Assembly: GCA_933207985.1 (NCBI GenBank)
Contig: OW240920.1
Span: 150,931,648-150,995,647, forward strand
Direction of reading: 5' to 3'
Source of the DNA: Pelobates cultripes
Taxonomy: Eukaryota; Chordata; Amphibia; Anura; Pelobatidae
Length of the DNA stretch: 64,000 nucleotides
The notes under the pieces were generated by a model. That model was not told where the DNA came from, made no database searches, and worked only from the letters and a program-made list of their open reading frames with translations. Positions 24,301-36,300 of the stretch are shown piece by piece. A program made the translations under genes and the position numbers. How positions within the stretch are numbered: the first letter of the stretch is position 1; each line of letters starts with the position of its first letter.

Positions 24301-27300
24301 AGTGTTGCCATGGTAATGCTCTGGGTGCTCGCGAGACTTCTATCACACAGTATGCAGCTCTGCACCTGGGCAGACTAATTGGAGGGAGCCCGGCGGCATA
24401 CAGGGCAAGCCGCTAGGCCCCCTCCTGGTGTCGGGCCTGAGTCCCCGGTGGCCCTGGATGTGTGGGTCAGCGCGACCCACTGGGAATCGTGCTGCGACCC
24501 ACACTTTGGGAACCGCTGCTCTAAAGAACTGAAGTTGTGTATGTATGCTGACGACACTATAATGACCCTGACCGATCCAATTGTTTATGTTGTTCATTTG
24601 ATAGATAAGATAACGCAATATAGTGAAATATCTAATTATAAGATAAATAAAAATAAATCTGTGGTTATGTTTAGAAACTGTGATGCTGATATAAAAAAAA
24701 TCAATACTATATATATGGCTCTAAAGAAGTTAAAAGGAGTTTTGAATATTTAGGTATAATGATATTGGATAAAACAAATAGAATAGTAGAAGATAATTTC
24801 TTGGAACTGATTAGATCAACAAATCTAACTCTAAAAAAACAGTTTGCTATTGAGCTGGCGAGGAAGAATTAATATCATCAATGCTTACATAATCCCCAAG
24901 TGGACCTATTTGTTTTAAAATGATTCCACGTGACAGCTGGCTACAGATTATACAGTAAAGTTTTAGAAACTTTGTATGGAGAGGGAAAGGAACCCGCATT
25001 AATTTAGAACAGTTGACTAATTGCTTAGGGCAGCGGTTCCCAAAGTGTGGGTCAAGACCCACTGGTGGGTCACAGCGCGATTCCCAGTGGGTCGCGCTGA
25101 CCCACACATACACCGAGCTCCCTCCAATTAGTCTGCCCAGCACTTCCGTTCTGCAGCTCCGCCAGGTGCAGAGCTGCAAACTGTGTGATAGAAGTCTCGC
25201 GAGCACCCAGAGCATTACCATGGCAACACTCTGGGAGCTCGCGAGACACCAGGGAGGACACTGGACAACTAGGGAATTTAATAAAGGTAGGACATAGCTC
25301 CCACATCCTGCACCGCCTCCCCCCCAATACAACCCCTTCACTCCCTGCCCCCCTCCACACACTGTAACCCCTTCACTCTGCCTGCCTACCCACACTGTAA
25401 CCCCTTCACTCCCTGTCCCCCTTCCCACACTGTAACCCCTTCTCTCTCTGCCCCCCTCCCCACACTGTAACCCCTTCTCTCCCTGCCCCCCTCCCACACT
25501 GTAACCCCTTCTCTCCCTACACTGCACACATACTCAATACAAAATCATGCTTACATTCAAACACACATTGTGTATAAAACACTAAAATTATATACAAACA
25601 CCACTACACACAAAAAGCACACCTGCATTTAAAGTCCTACACTACATACAAACACCTCTGCATTCAGACGCAAACATTACAAACAAGTACACCACTACAT
25701 TCCAATGGTAACAGTACATACAAATACACCCATACATGCACACATATACTTAATACAAAAACATGCTTACATTCAAATGCTCAAACACTGGTCACAAATA
25801 TAACCCTGCAACGATGCGCAAATGGTAGATCCCCAGCTGGCATAGCATTGTTGAAGTTCTCCGACAGATGGAGATATACCTTTTGGCCACACTTGCACTA
25901 AAAGGGGGCCCAAAAAACATACTTGCACCAGGGCCCTCTCTACATTAGTTCCACCACGGGGATAATCAACTTGAGGTGCCTGGATGAAAGAGCAGGACAC
26001 AGCACTTCTGATTCTGAGTCTGTGAGTAAGCAGATGTATGCCTCTAAAACTGATTGCCATGATGTGCCAAGTTTCTGCCTCTAAAACTCCATGATATGTC
26101 AAAATTATGCCTCTAAAACTGCCATTATATGCCAATTGTGTGCCTCTAAAGCGGATTGCCATGATGTGCCAAGTTTATGTATTTAAAGCTGCCATGATGC
26201 TCCAATTGTATGCCTCTAAAATTGATTGCCATGGTGTGCCAATGTTATGCCTCTAAAGCTGGTTGCCATGGTGTGCCAATTGTAAGTCTCTAAAACTGAT
26301 TGCCATGGTGTGCCAATGTACCTAAAGTTGCCATCATGTGCCAAGTTTATACATCTAAAACTGATTGCAATGATGTACCAATTGTATGTATCTAAAGCTG
26401 CCATAATGTTCCAATTGTATGCCTGTAAAGCTGATTGCCATGGTGTGCCAGTTGTATGCATCTAAAACGGATTGCCATGGTGTGCCAGTTGTATGCATCT
26501 AAAACGGATTGCTATAGTGTGCCAATTGTATGCCTCTAAATCTGTTTGCCATGGTGTGCCAATTTTATACCTCTAAAAGTAATTGTCATGGTGTGCCAAT
26601 TGTGTGCATCTAACGCGGATTGCTATAGTGTGCCAATTGTATGCCTCTAAAGCTGATTACCATGATGTGCCAATTGTATGCCTCTAAAGCGGATTACCAC
26701 AATGAGCCAATTGTATGCCTCTAAAGCTGATTGCCATGGTGCTCACTTTTTAAAATATGCATTAAAGGCAAGTGGGTCTCGAAAAATTACAGTTTCGAAA
26801 AGTGGGTCTCGGCCCATAAAAGTTTGGGAAGCCCTGCTTTAGAGGCTGTTGGAATCCCCTTAATACCAGGATTTGCCCTTATTCTTATTGCTAGAGACTC
26901 TATAGATAGTATATATAGTACTGGGGAAAAAGGGCAACCTTGGCGGGTGCCATTACCTAACAAAAAAACAATCGAAACATAGATCTCTACCCACCACCCT
27001 AGCCATTGGTTCTTGATATATAGTTTTAATTGCTGCCCTCATCCAACCACCAAAACCCATAGACTCCAGCACCCTGAACATATATCCCCATCTGACCCTA
27101 TCAAAGGCCTTTTCTGCATCCAATGACAGGGTCAGAATGGGATTCCCCGATCTCTCTCTCCCCAATCCAATAAATTAATCAAACGTCTTGAATTAGCGCT
27201 TGCCTGTCTAGTGGGAACAAAGCCAATCTGGTCTTCATGAACCAGGCAAGGAAGAAGTATTTTTATCCTGTTTCCCAAAATTGCTGAGAACAGCTTAGAA

Positions 27301-30300
27301 TCTACATTTATTATGAACATCGTACGGTAATTCTTAAGTTCTTGAGGGTCCTTCTTTTTTTAGGATCGGTAATATATTAGCATAGAACATTTCATTTGGC
27401 CCGGAACCCTTTTCCACACTCTCGTTGAAAGCATTTACTATAAAATCTGTTAGTCAGACTGGGCCAGGAGTTTTACAATTTTCTTATTTTTCAATGACCT
27501 GTTTAAATTCTGCTTTAGTAAGAGGAACATTCATGATTTTTTGTTCCTGTGTTATTTTAGGAAATGCTTTGTCCTTTAAATATTTGGATATCTGATGTCC
27601 CTCAGGTTGTTTTGGCATGTTATATAGCTCTTCATAAGAAGTTTGAAAATTTTTGGCTCTAGTGTCTGGGTTTCTGTATATTGTCTGATCTTTTTTGATA
27701 CGTGTTATTCTGTTTTCGCTACTTTCCTTTTCAGCTAGTTAGTTAACCATTTTGTTGTTATTGTGGTAAAAATTCCTTTTCATTTTCTCTAAATTTTTAT
27801 TAATTCGTTCCATTTCTATTTAGTTAATTTTATCTTTAAGATCATTAAATTGTTTTATCGTTAGTTAATTTGTTTATTATTTTTAGATAGCTTATAATAT
27901 TCTATGTATAGCTCTTCCCTCGAGACTCCTTTTTCTCTTTGAATTTTACTTTTATCAAATATAAAGCTAAAGCTTTAAAGGCACACCAGATCATTGCATA
28001 AGACATTCCTACCGTTTTATTTTCTTTGAAATACAGCTCTATTAAGTTTCTAATATATTTTTGATCTTCCATTCTGGAAAGGATATTATCATCCAGACGC
28101 TAAGTATTAAAAGGTTTATATTTTTTTTAATCTTTCAAATTGAATACATTATAGCCATGATCTGCCAATGGATTCTCCTTTATTATAATTTTCTGGATTT
28201 GTTCTACTAAACTATCCTCTCCCAAAACCAGATCAATTCTAGATAACGAATGGTGTACTCTGGAACGATGTGCAAATTTGTTTTCTTTTACATGATAGAC
28301 TCGCCATATATCCAACAAGTTATTTTCTTTCATAATATTTCTTAGAATGTTAGATTGTTTCTTTAATTGGTTCCTTATTTTTCTGTTATCCTTTTTTTAT
28401 TTTTTTTTCATCTAATACCGTATCCAGGACACAATTAAAGTCCCCTGTAATAACTAACATTCCCATTTAAACTTTTTCTACTCTATCCATTATCTTTTTT
28501 AGATACTTTGTTGGTGATATATTTGGCAGATAGACTCTGTAAAATACACTTTTGTAAACCTCTATCTTACAAACTAGGATTTTATATCTTCCTTCCTTAT
28601 CTACCTCTGTGTATATTATCTCTTTACTAAGCCATTTTGAGAAGATAATAGCAATGTGAAGAAACCCCCTATTCCTATGTGATTTACAGTGTGCATTCCC
28701 TTTTTATTCTCTATGTACTGCCTATTGCATTCGGTAGATGAAACTACTGAACCGGGACCACCCTCTGGCTCATTAAACATCAAAGATTTAGGTGAAATTG
28801 CTACCTCTGTCTGTGTGGCCAGCGTTCGTTAGTCGAAAGCCACATGGCAGAGAAAACCGCGGCCATCTTTGTTCATGCGAACAAAGGCAGCGGGACCTGG
28901 TCGGCGAGTGCATGGAACTGTTTTACGGACACTCGACTTCACGAACACCGGTCCCAAACAGATGAACACTGGAACTCTATTTACCGAATAGCTAGAAGAG
29001 CGCTATTCGGTACTTTGGTGCATTCGACAGAGGGGCACGAACGCTGCTAGGAGCCAGAGGGATCCATTCGGTACTTTTCTTAGTTTTTAGGTTTTTCGAA
29101 AGTGACCGGCAAAACCCACCAAATTCGTGGAACTGTTTTGGGCATGCAGTCCAGGGTAAGCCGGTCACACAAGACTTTCATAGAATTTGCAAACCCCTGA
29201 ACCGATCTGAGTGAAATTCGAATATGTTGGTCACCCAGATCAGGGCTATCAGGGGACACATAATTTATGGGGATACCCCCAGTATAAAGGGGTGTTCTGA
29301 AAGTTGGGGGAAAAAGTGATTTTTCAGCCCGGAGATAATTAAGTTATTATTTTATCAGACTAAATTATCACCTGGGCTAGGGGAGGGAATTGTAGGTGTG
29401 TGTTAACATTTTACTGTTTATGATTGGCTATTGTTTGTCCCTCCCTGAGGGCTGTCCCCTTGCATGGGGACTTGCATAAAAGCTGTGTGCACCCATTAAA
29501 GGACGGTTCATTTTGTACCCTTCTTCTTGACTTCGGCTGATGTTTGGGGATTCATGTGTTTCACTAAGGGAATTATCTGGTGAAGCTATTGGAATTACTA
29601 TAGGATTCGTCTACCTTATCTACCGAACGGAGGGCTATAATCACTAAGGCTCTGGCGGTTCGGGAGGAAACTACCGAATGAGGTTTAAATATACTTGGTT
29701 TCCTTACAAGCAACTCCTCTTTTTTTCCTCTCAAGAGATGCCTATATAACTTCTTCACATCTCATATCTCCATCTAGGTTTTCGCTTCCCTTTTCCAATG
29801 AGTCTCTTGTATCATGGGTAGATCTATCCGTTAAGCCGGGATATTTTGCGGTTTTCTCACCAGGTATGTATTTTCAATCACCATTTCTTGATTTTGTAGG
29901 TTGATATTCAGTGCTGCAAACAATTCCAATAGAATTTTTTTTTATCTTCTTAGGTATGTTTTTTAGTCTGATATATTTTTTATTCTTTGTCTGTCCTGCA
30001 TTTGATTTAATCTGTGTTAAAGGACCACTATAGTGCCAGGAAAACATACTATTTTTCCTGGCACTATAGTGCCCTGAGGGTGCCCCCACCCTCACGGTCC
30101 CCCTCCCGCCGGGCTCTGGGGAGAGGAAAGAGGTTAAAACATACCTTTCTCCAGCGCTGGGCGGGGATCTCTCCGCCTCCGATCCTCCTCTTCTCCTCCC
30201 TAACATTGCTATGGACGCTTGCGTGTTCTCACTGTGATTTTCACAGTGAGAATCACGCAAGCGCCTCTAGCGGCTATCAATGAGACAGCCGCTAGAGGAA

Positions 30301-33300
30301 TTGGGGGAAGGCTTAACCCATTTATAAATGTTTATAAAAAAATGGGTTAACCCTAGCTGGACCTGGCACCCAGACCACTTCATTAAGCTGAAGTGGTCTG
30401 GGTGCCTAGAGTGGTCCTTTAATATCCATTTTCATTCTTTCTTGCTCCTAAATTGCTGCTTTATACTGGAATTCTATTTTTTTATATTTTTCTTCCATTT
30501 TAGTTAGTTTCGTACCAATCTCTTCTATTTGTTGTTTTAATTGACATGTACTATTCCTTTTTTGAATGTTTGTTTGATTTTCCAGGTTTATTTTAATAAA
30601 TTCTTGTAAATTAGACGAAGAGTTTCTTCTCTCCTCCATAAGAGATTCTTCTGAAGTGTTTATTTTGGGCAGAGAAAAAGGCAGACATTTGTTTAACTTG
30701 TCTGATATCCTTTTTCAGTTTTTTTTCTTTGGAATCTTTGTAGTAGCCATTTTCACTACTTCGTTCACCAGCCCCCCCTTTTTTTTCCCTTTAGTATTCA
30801 CTTTTTACTTCACATTTTCCTTTCTAGTTAATATAAACTAATGTAGTTCCAATCTTAGGCTTCTGTTTTAACTTTGGTATAAATTTTTCATTTTTCAATA
30901 TTTTTATAGTAAAGTTTGCAACTGCCTTTTCCTTTAGGTTTTCCACATATATAATTAAGCAAATTTTGAATCTTTCACTTTCTCTCCGTTTATATACAGA
31001 TTATTTATATAATCCATTTATATACCGATGAAGTTGCAGGGTATTATATATTTTGGAATTACATCACTAATATATATCTTTATATTCTTTGTAGAATCCC
31101 ATCACCATTTTCTTTACTCATATGGATTTTTTGATTATACTTGCTTTTGGCGTTTTCCGTTCTTTTTACAGCACAGGATGGTTTCCAGTATTGCAGCTTA
31201 TTTTCTCTGGATATATTTATTCTGTCCCTCTGCTTTAGAGACTTTTCAAATGGAGACCTACGACGACCTATTGTACTGCAGCAAGAGTTCTTGTTATGGA
31301 CTAATATCTTTTGTCTACTTGTTCCCCTCTGCTCGGATGCCCCGTGGCTGCTTTTCGTCTGCTGGTCCGTTAGCCCCCTTGAAAAGAGATTACCTTTCTG
31401 ACAAAGAAACGCAAATATTGCGTCAAGTTTGTTTGAGAAAGAGGGAAGCGGCAGGTCATTTGCCTCCCCTTTGTTCTCTCCTTCCCACCGTGCTGTTTTA
31501 CAAAACTGATGGCTGTTTTTTTGTACAGCAGGGGAGTTAGTTTGATTATCAAAATGATCACCGGCTTCTGTTGCAAAACATTCTTATTCTTAAAACTCAC
31601 ATGTGGAATATATTGTGATTCAGAATGTAAGATATTTCACAGGACTCCAGAGACTGGTGCTTAGACAGATCAGGCAATTTCGACTGACTTACCTACATGA
31701 ACTGAAATCAAGAGGAGTAATTGAGTGTTTGCCCCCTGACTTCAAATAATGCCACAAGCACAGCTAAATGCAAGATTAACTCAGACACCAAACCATAATC
31801 TCCTATTCAAACAACTACAATTCACAGATGAGCGACATCATCTCAACAACAGCTACAAACATGGACTGAAATCACTGGGTTCCATTTACTGATCTAAAGG
31901 CTTTTTAATTTGTGTTTCTTTTATATCAGTATCCCTTGTGTGACCAACAATGATATATATTTAATCCCAACAGGATGACATGAGCTCAGAAGTGACTACC
32001 TTCAGGGAACACGTGCACCCAATCTCCATGATTCAATTTCTCCACAATGAAGTCCATCCCTCTCTGATACACCCCATCCCCTGGAAAAAAAATGAAAAAC
32101 TCGGTAAATATGAAGCCGGTCTATCCAGAAGTATATGATTTGATCCCCATTGAACAGCGCTATGGAATCTGATGGCGCTATATAAATAATAATAATAACG
32201 AAGAACACAATATACATGCTTTGTTAAATGTCTAGCTCCCAACGGTAAAGGCTACCCATGAGAACATACGTGTGCTGCACTCACCACGACACACTGGCAC
32301 ACACTTTCCAAGACTGAAGAACATGGAGTGGAATTCCTTCGTAAAGCAAATATCAGCAGCTGTCGGGGTCCTGAGACAGTAGAACACAAATGTTTGCATT
32401 GTGAGAATTAAGTGGGGCTTTATAATGGGTCCGCTTAACATTTAATATTAATCTCTATAGATACCAACCATCTCATCCTGCGCAGATTCCAAATGTGTTT
32501 TAATTTGAGGATACCTAAAACAAAGAGAAATAAGCATTACATGAAATGTGTCAATTATGCTTCTTTTTCCTATTTTAGAAAACACAATGGGGAACAAGGT
32601 ACACATTAAATCTAGAAGCATGTGATACCTTGGAGTCCAAAGAAGGTGGAACCCAAATCAATACATGCTATATTAAACAGTATTCGTGGATACAGAAACA
32701 CAATCTATATATCGCCATGGCCTGATTGTATGGTATTTCTCCTCTACACCATCACATTTACAAATGGAGCTGTCGAAGTGCAATCCACTCACATACATTG
32801 TTATGTATTGTTAAATCTATATGTGCTTGTCATTTTTGCAAGTGCAATGTATAGACAAAAAAAAAAAAAATAGGTGAAATAGGATATATAATATTGTAAA
32901 AACACACACTGTGCTGTACAAATGAAACCTTTCTGGAATGAAGGCTGTGTGAGTCATACCTCCTCTGGCTGTGACCAGGAGTGAACTCCTAATCCACAGA
33001 TAATTGAGCAGTGATCTATACACCATAAGCTGCCTTATTAAAGGAAAACCGCATTGAAGTGGTTGTGGTGCCTAGATATCCCAATTCATTCCAGGGATTG
33101 AGAGAGTGATTGGCACACTCAGCCTATTATAGTCCACTATCTCTCTCTCTATATATATTTAAGGTTAGAGTGTTCCTTTAAAAGATTACATTTGAAGTCA
33201 GACTTTCCATGATTATCCTTGTAAATGTACAAAAAGTCAATGTTTTATAATAACAAAATCTAGTGAATTCATTTAAAAATAAAAGAATTTTATTCAGAAA

Positions 33301-36300
33301 TTCATTCTTACATCTAAAGGTTTTCTTTCGCCAAGTTTGTTTTTTCTCAGACGATCTTTGCATCTCATTTACATGTTAACGTGAGAACTAACAGCAATGC
33401 ACCTCCGAGCACTTCCCTTAGAATGTTGTACCATACTGTTAATCTCACCTTGATGGCCGAAATCATTTATTACTAGGTTGTTGTTTTTTTGAGGAGGCTA
33501 CGTTCCATGCTCTGTTTTGTTACATAAACTACATTACACTCTCATCCTCAAGAGTGAAATCGACCACCTGGCACACCTACCTTCTACTATGGCGCCGATG
33601 ATGAAGAAAGTGAGGGGGCAGCTGTGTGTCAGATGCCAGGGGAGCAACCTCTGTAAAATGGTTTAACCCCTAAAATGAAGATGGCATACAGATAGTGAGC
33701 TAAAGTTGCTTTGGGATGGCAAAGTTCCTTTAAATTACCTAAGATGTCTAAAAACTTGTCATGACATGACCTCACATGAACTTCCAAAGAATTCTTGGCA
33801 TTTGAGCCATGTTTGCGGAATCCATCTCAGGTGACATACATCTGTATCAACAGCCTAGGACATTCAATTATGATTGTATTACTATTGGCTGATAATTTCC
33901 TCAAGATAATTAGTGCCATGATCATAACTATCCATCTGAACAGTTCTGAAGACATCAAGAAACGTAGGCTCTGATTTCCCTAAAGCTTTTGTACTTGACA
34001 CACTCAACTTGGAGGTACAGACCAAAAACAACCTGCTTCAGGTGTGTTCTTCCACAGGGCCAAGTGCAGAAATCACGTTCGCTTGTGAAAGAGACTCACC
34101 ACAGCCCCCCATAGTAGAGAATATTGCATCCTGAACGGACGTCTGCACAATTCATCCATAAATGATTGCATTTTATCCATAGGAATATCAGAATATGGCT
34201 CATTCATCTCCTCAGTGGGATCACAAGTCAATACTAACTCTTAGAAGGATTCCCACTATTAGAAGGTCTAACACTCCTGCCGGACTGGTCTCCTATGAAA
34301 CAGGGTTTACAATAGGCGCTTTTGTAAAGCTCTGAAAGCTGGATGTCGATTCATTAGCTGAGAGTGACAGCCACTAACCACTAAGATATTGAATTCATGT
34401 ATGTGCATCTAAACTTGCAAAAAATTGGCATTAGCCAGCCCGGAACATTACAGCTCTGCAGAAAAGGAGTTAAAGCCGGTATGTGTTTCACCGTGAGACA
34501 CATACAGACTCTGGGCACCATCACCACTTTAAATCACTGTAATGGTCATGGTGCCTGGAGTAACTCTTTACAGTTTGGCATATAAGTGAAACATAAAATC
34601 CAATGGAAGATGCAGAATAGATTAGAATCAACAACTCTAATCCGTTGTTGAAAACCAAAATACAATTAACATTTTCTACAAAACACAATAGGCAATGAGT
34701 TGGGTCAGTTAGGGTTGAAAATAGCAGCAATTAAAGGAACACAATAGCATCAGGTATTTGTTATTCACAACACAATAATGCCCAGCCAAACACATTTTCC
34801 TGGTCTATCGACTCCTGAAGTGCCACCCTCCCTCGCGACTCCCCCTCTCGCAGGGTTGAAGGGGTTAAAAACCCTTCAGCCACTTACCTGAATCCAGCAC
34901 TGATGTCCCTCGGCACTGGGTCAGCCGGCAGGGGAGACCTAAAGCGCATGCGAGGCAATGGCCTTGCGCACATTAGACCTCCCCATAGGAAAGCATTATT
35001 CAATGATTTCCGAAGGGGCAAAATCTGACGCTGGAGGTCCAAAAGTCTGTTTGGATTCTGGAAGCCGTCTAGTGGCTGTCTGTTAGACAGCCCCAGAGGG
35101 CAGACTTAGAACTGCAATGTAAACAGTTTCTCTGGAACGGCAATGTTTTACATTGCAGCACTAAGTGCAAAAGGGTCACAGCACCCACACTACTTCAATT
35201 AGCTGAAGTGGTCTAGGTTCCTATAGTGTTCCTTTAATACTCACTTTCAGCAATATCATTTTAGCTATCCACTTTGGGCAATTTGATATGTGCCAATAGG
35301 GAGCATATTTAGTTTGTGTATGCTATATCATTGGATTCATAGAATAGTACTGGATACATTATGTGACATTGGCGATTCTGCCAGGCTTCTTTTGTTTTTC
35401 TCTTTATTTTTTCTTAATAATACTTAGGTGTAGTTATTACACTTTTTTGTATCGCTCTTTTTGATTCTGATTGGAGGGATACTATGGGATAGGTGTATAG
35501 CACTTACACTTTATCCTTATACCTGTTCCTCAAATTTTACAACAACCAGTCAACAAGTCAAGCAATTACCATGTATTATGTTCAATTTATTGCAGCACCA
35601 ATTGTTTTGATTTCTTATTTCTCCTTCATACTACACCAATTGTGACAATAGGAGAATCTACATTTTCTGCTATTACCAACAAAGAATTAGGATCTTGACA
35701 AGATTTTTGAGTGCGGTAATATTTTTATATTTACTATTATTTGGATGGAGTTCTTTGGTGGATGACCACTGTGACAGACCTACATGTCCCACATATTTTA
35801 TATCTCTTTTGATCCCTTTCGCCTGTTTGTTCGGTGAAATACATCCCCTACATATTTCCATTTTGCCCCATTCGAATACCGGCTAATCTACCGAACTACT
35901 GACCACCCATGTGCGTAGTGTGCCACTTGATGACCCCATAAACCTTACTAACACCTCTGAAAACCGCAAGCACCTCAACATTCTAAAGGGTCGGCTGGGC
36001 GAACACAATGCGGCAGCCATCTTGGAACACAAACACAGCCAGCGGTGCTTGGTCGTCAAGTGTATGGGACTAAAATCAGACACTCAATGGCGCAAACACC
36101 GCTAGGACTTCCATACGCCAATATGTTCGTCACTATTCATCTGAACAAAGCGGCATTCAGTGAAAACATTGTTCAAACTACCGATACTCTGGAAATGGAT
36201 TCATGAACTCTGATTTGTATGTAAAATTGTGAGTTTGATATTCCCGGTCGATCTAAACTATACCACGGTGGCATTTCGGCTACATTCGTGGGAGTGATTT

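Larger units (their letters stand above)
22641..24518. mobile_element. hAT element copy A, outer end missing
   Basis: The inner terminus reads ...TTTGGGAACCGCTG at 24518, followed by CTCTAAAG (24519-24526). It contains a 37-bp minisatellite (22641-23640), a unique part (23650-24280) and a promoter-like cassette (24285-24336). It is the inverted, nearly identical partner of copy B (25031-26836). Its outer terminus and about 130 bp present in copy B are missing. Confidence 0.8.
25031..26836. mobile_element. hAT element copy B, both ends visible
   Basis: The termini are CAGCGGTTCCCAAAG (25031) and, at 26836, the reverse complement of CAGGGCTTCCCAAAC. It contains a cassette at 25195-25246, T/C-rich simple sequence, a unique part and a 37-bp minisatellite (26030-26740). 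It is about 98% identical by eye to copy A in the unique part. The flank at 26837-26844 is CTTTAGAG, the reverse complement of the flank of copy A. Confidence 0.85.
22156..31600 (-). mobile_element. L1-type LINE, minus strand, split by two hAT copies, an LTR and a TTAA element
   Basis: Read on the minus strand: 5' region and ORF1-like coiled coil (31600-30440), endonuclease (29758-28127, split by an LTR at 28730-29678), RT (27350-26845), hAT copy, then the middle RT piece in inverted orientation (24519-25030), second hAT copy, then the C-terminal region (22641-22156). Motifs include [12 protein letters not shown] endonuclease sequence near 28450, [14 protein letters not shown] and [12 protein letters not shown]. 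Many stops show an old, inactive copy. The boundaries at 22156 and 31600 are approximate, and no target duplication was found. Confidence 0.8.

Noticed and set aside
24519..25030. Independent plus-strand L1 insertion
   Set aside because: It continues the minus-strand L1 in frame and shares the 8-bp hAT flank, so inversion explains it better.
24847..25527. 226-codon minus-strand ORF
   Set aside because: It spans hAT sequence and T/C-rich repeats and matches no protein family.
31981..31999. Plus-strand ATGACATGAGCTCAGAA as part of a tafazzin exon encoding the NMSSEF-type block
   Set aside because: It is on the wrong strand; the real exon with KVNMSQDF is at 16813-16854.
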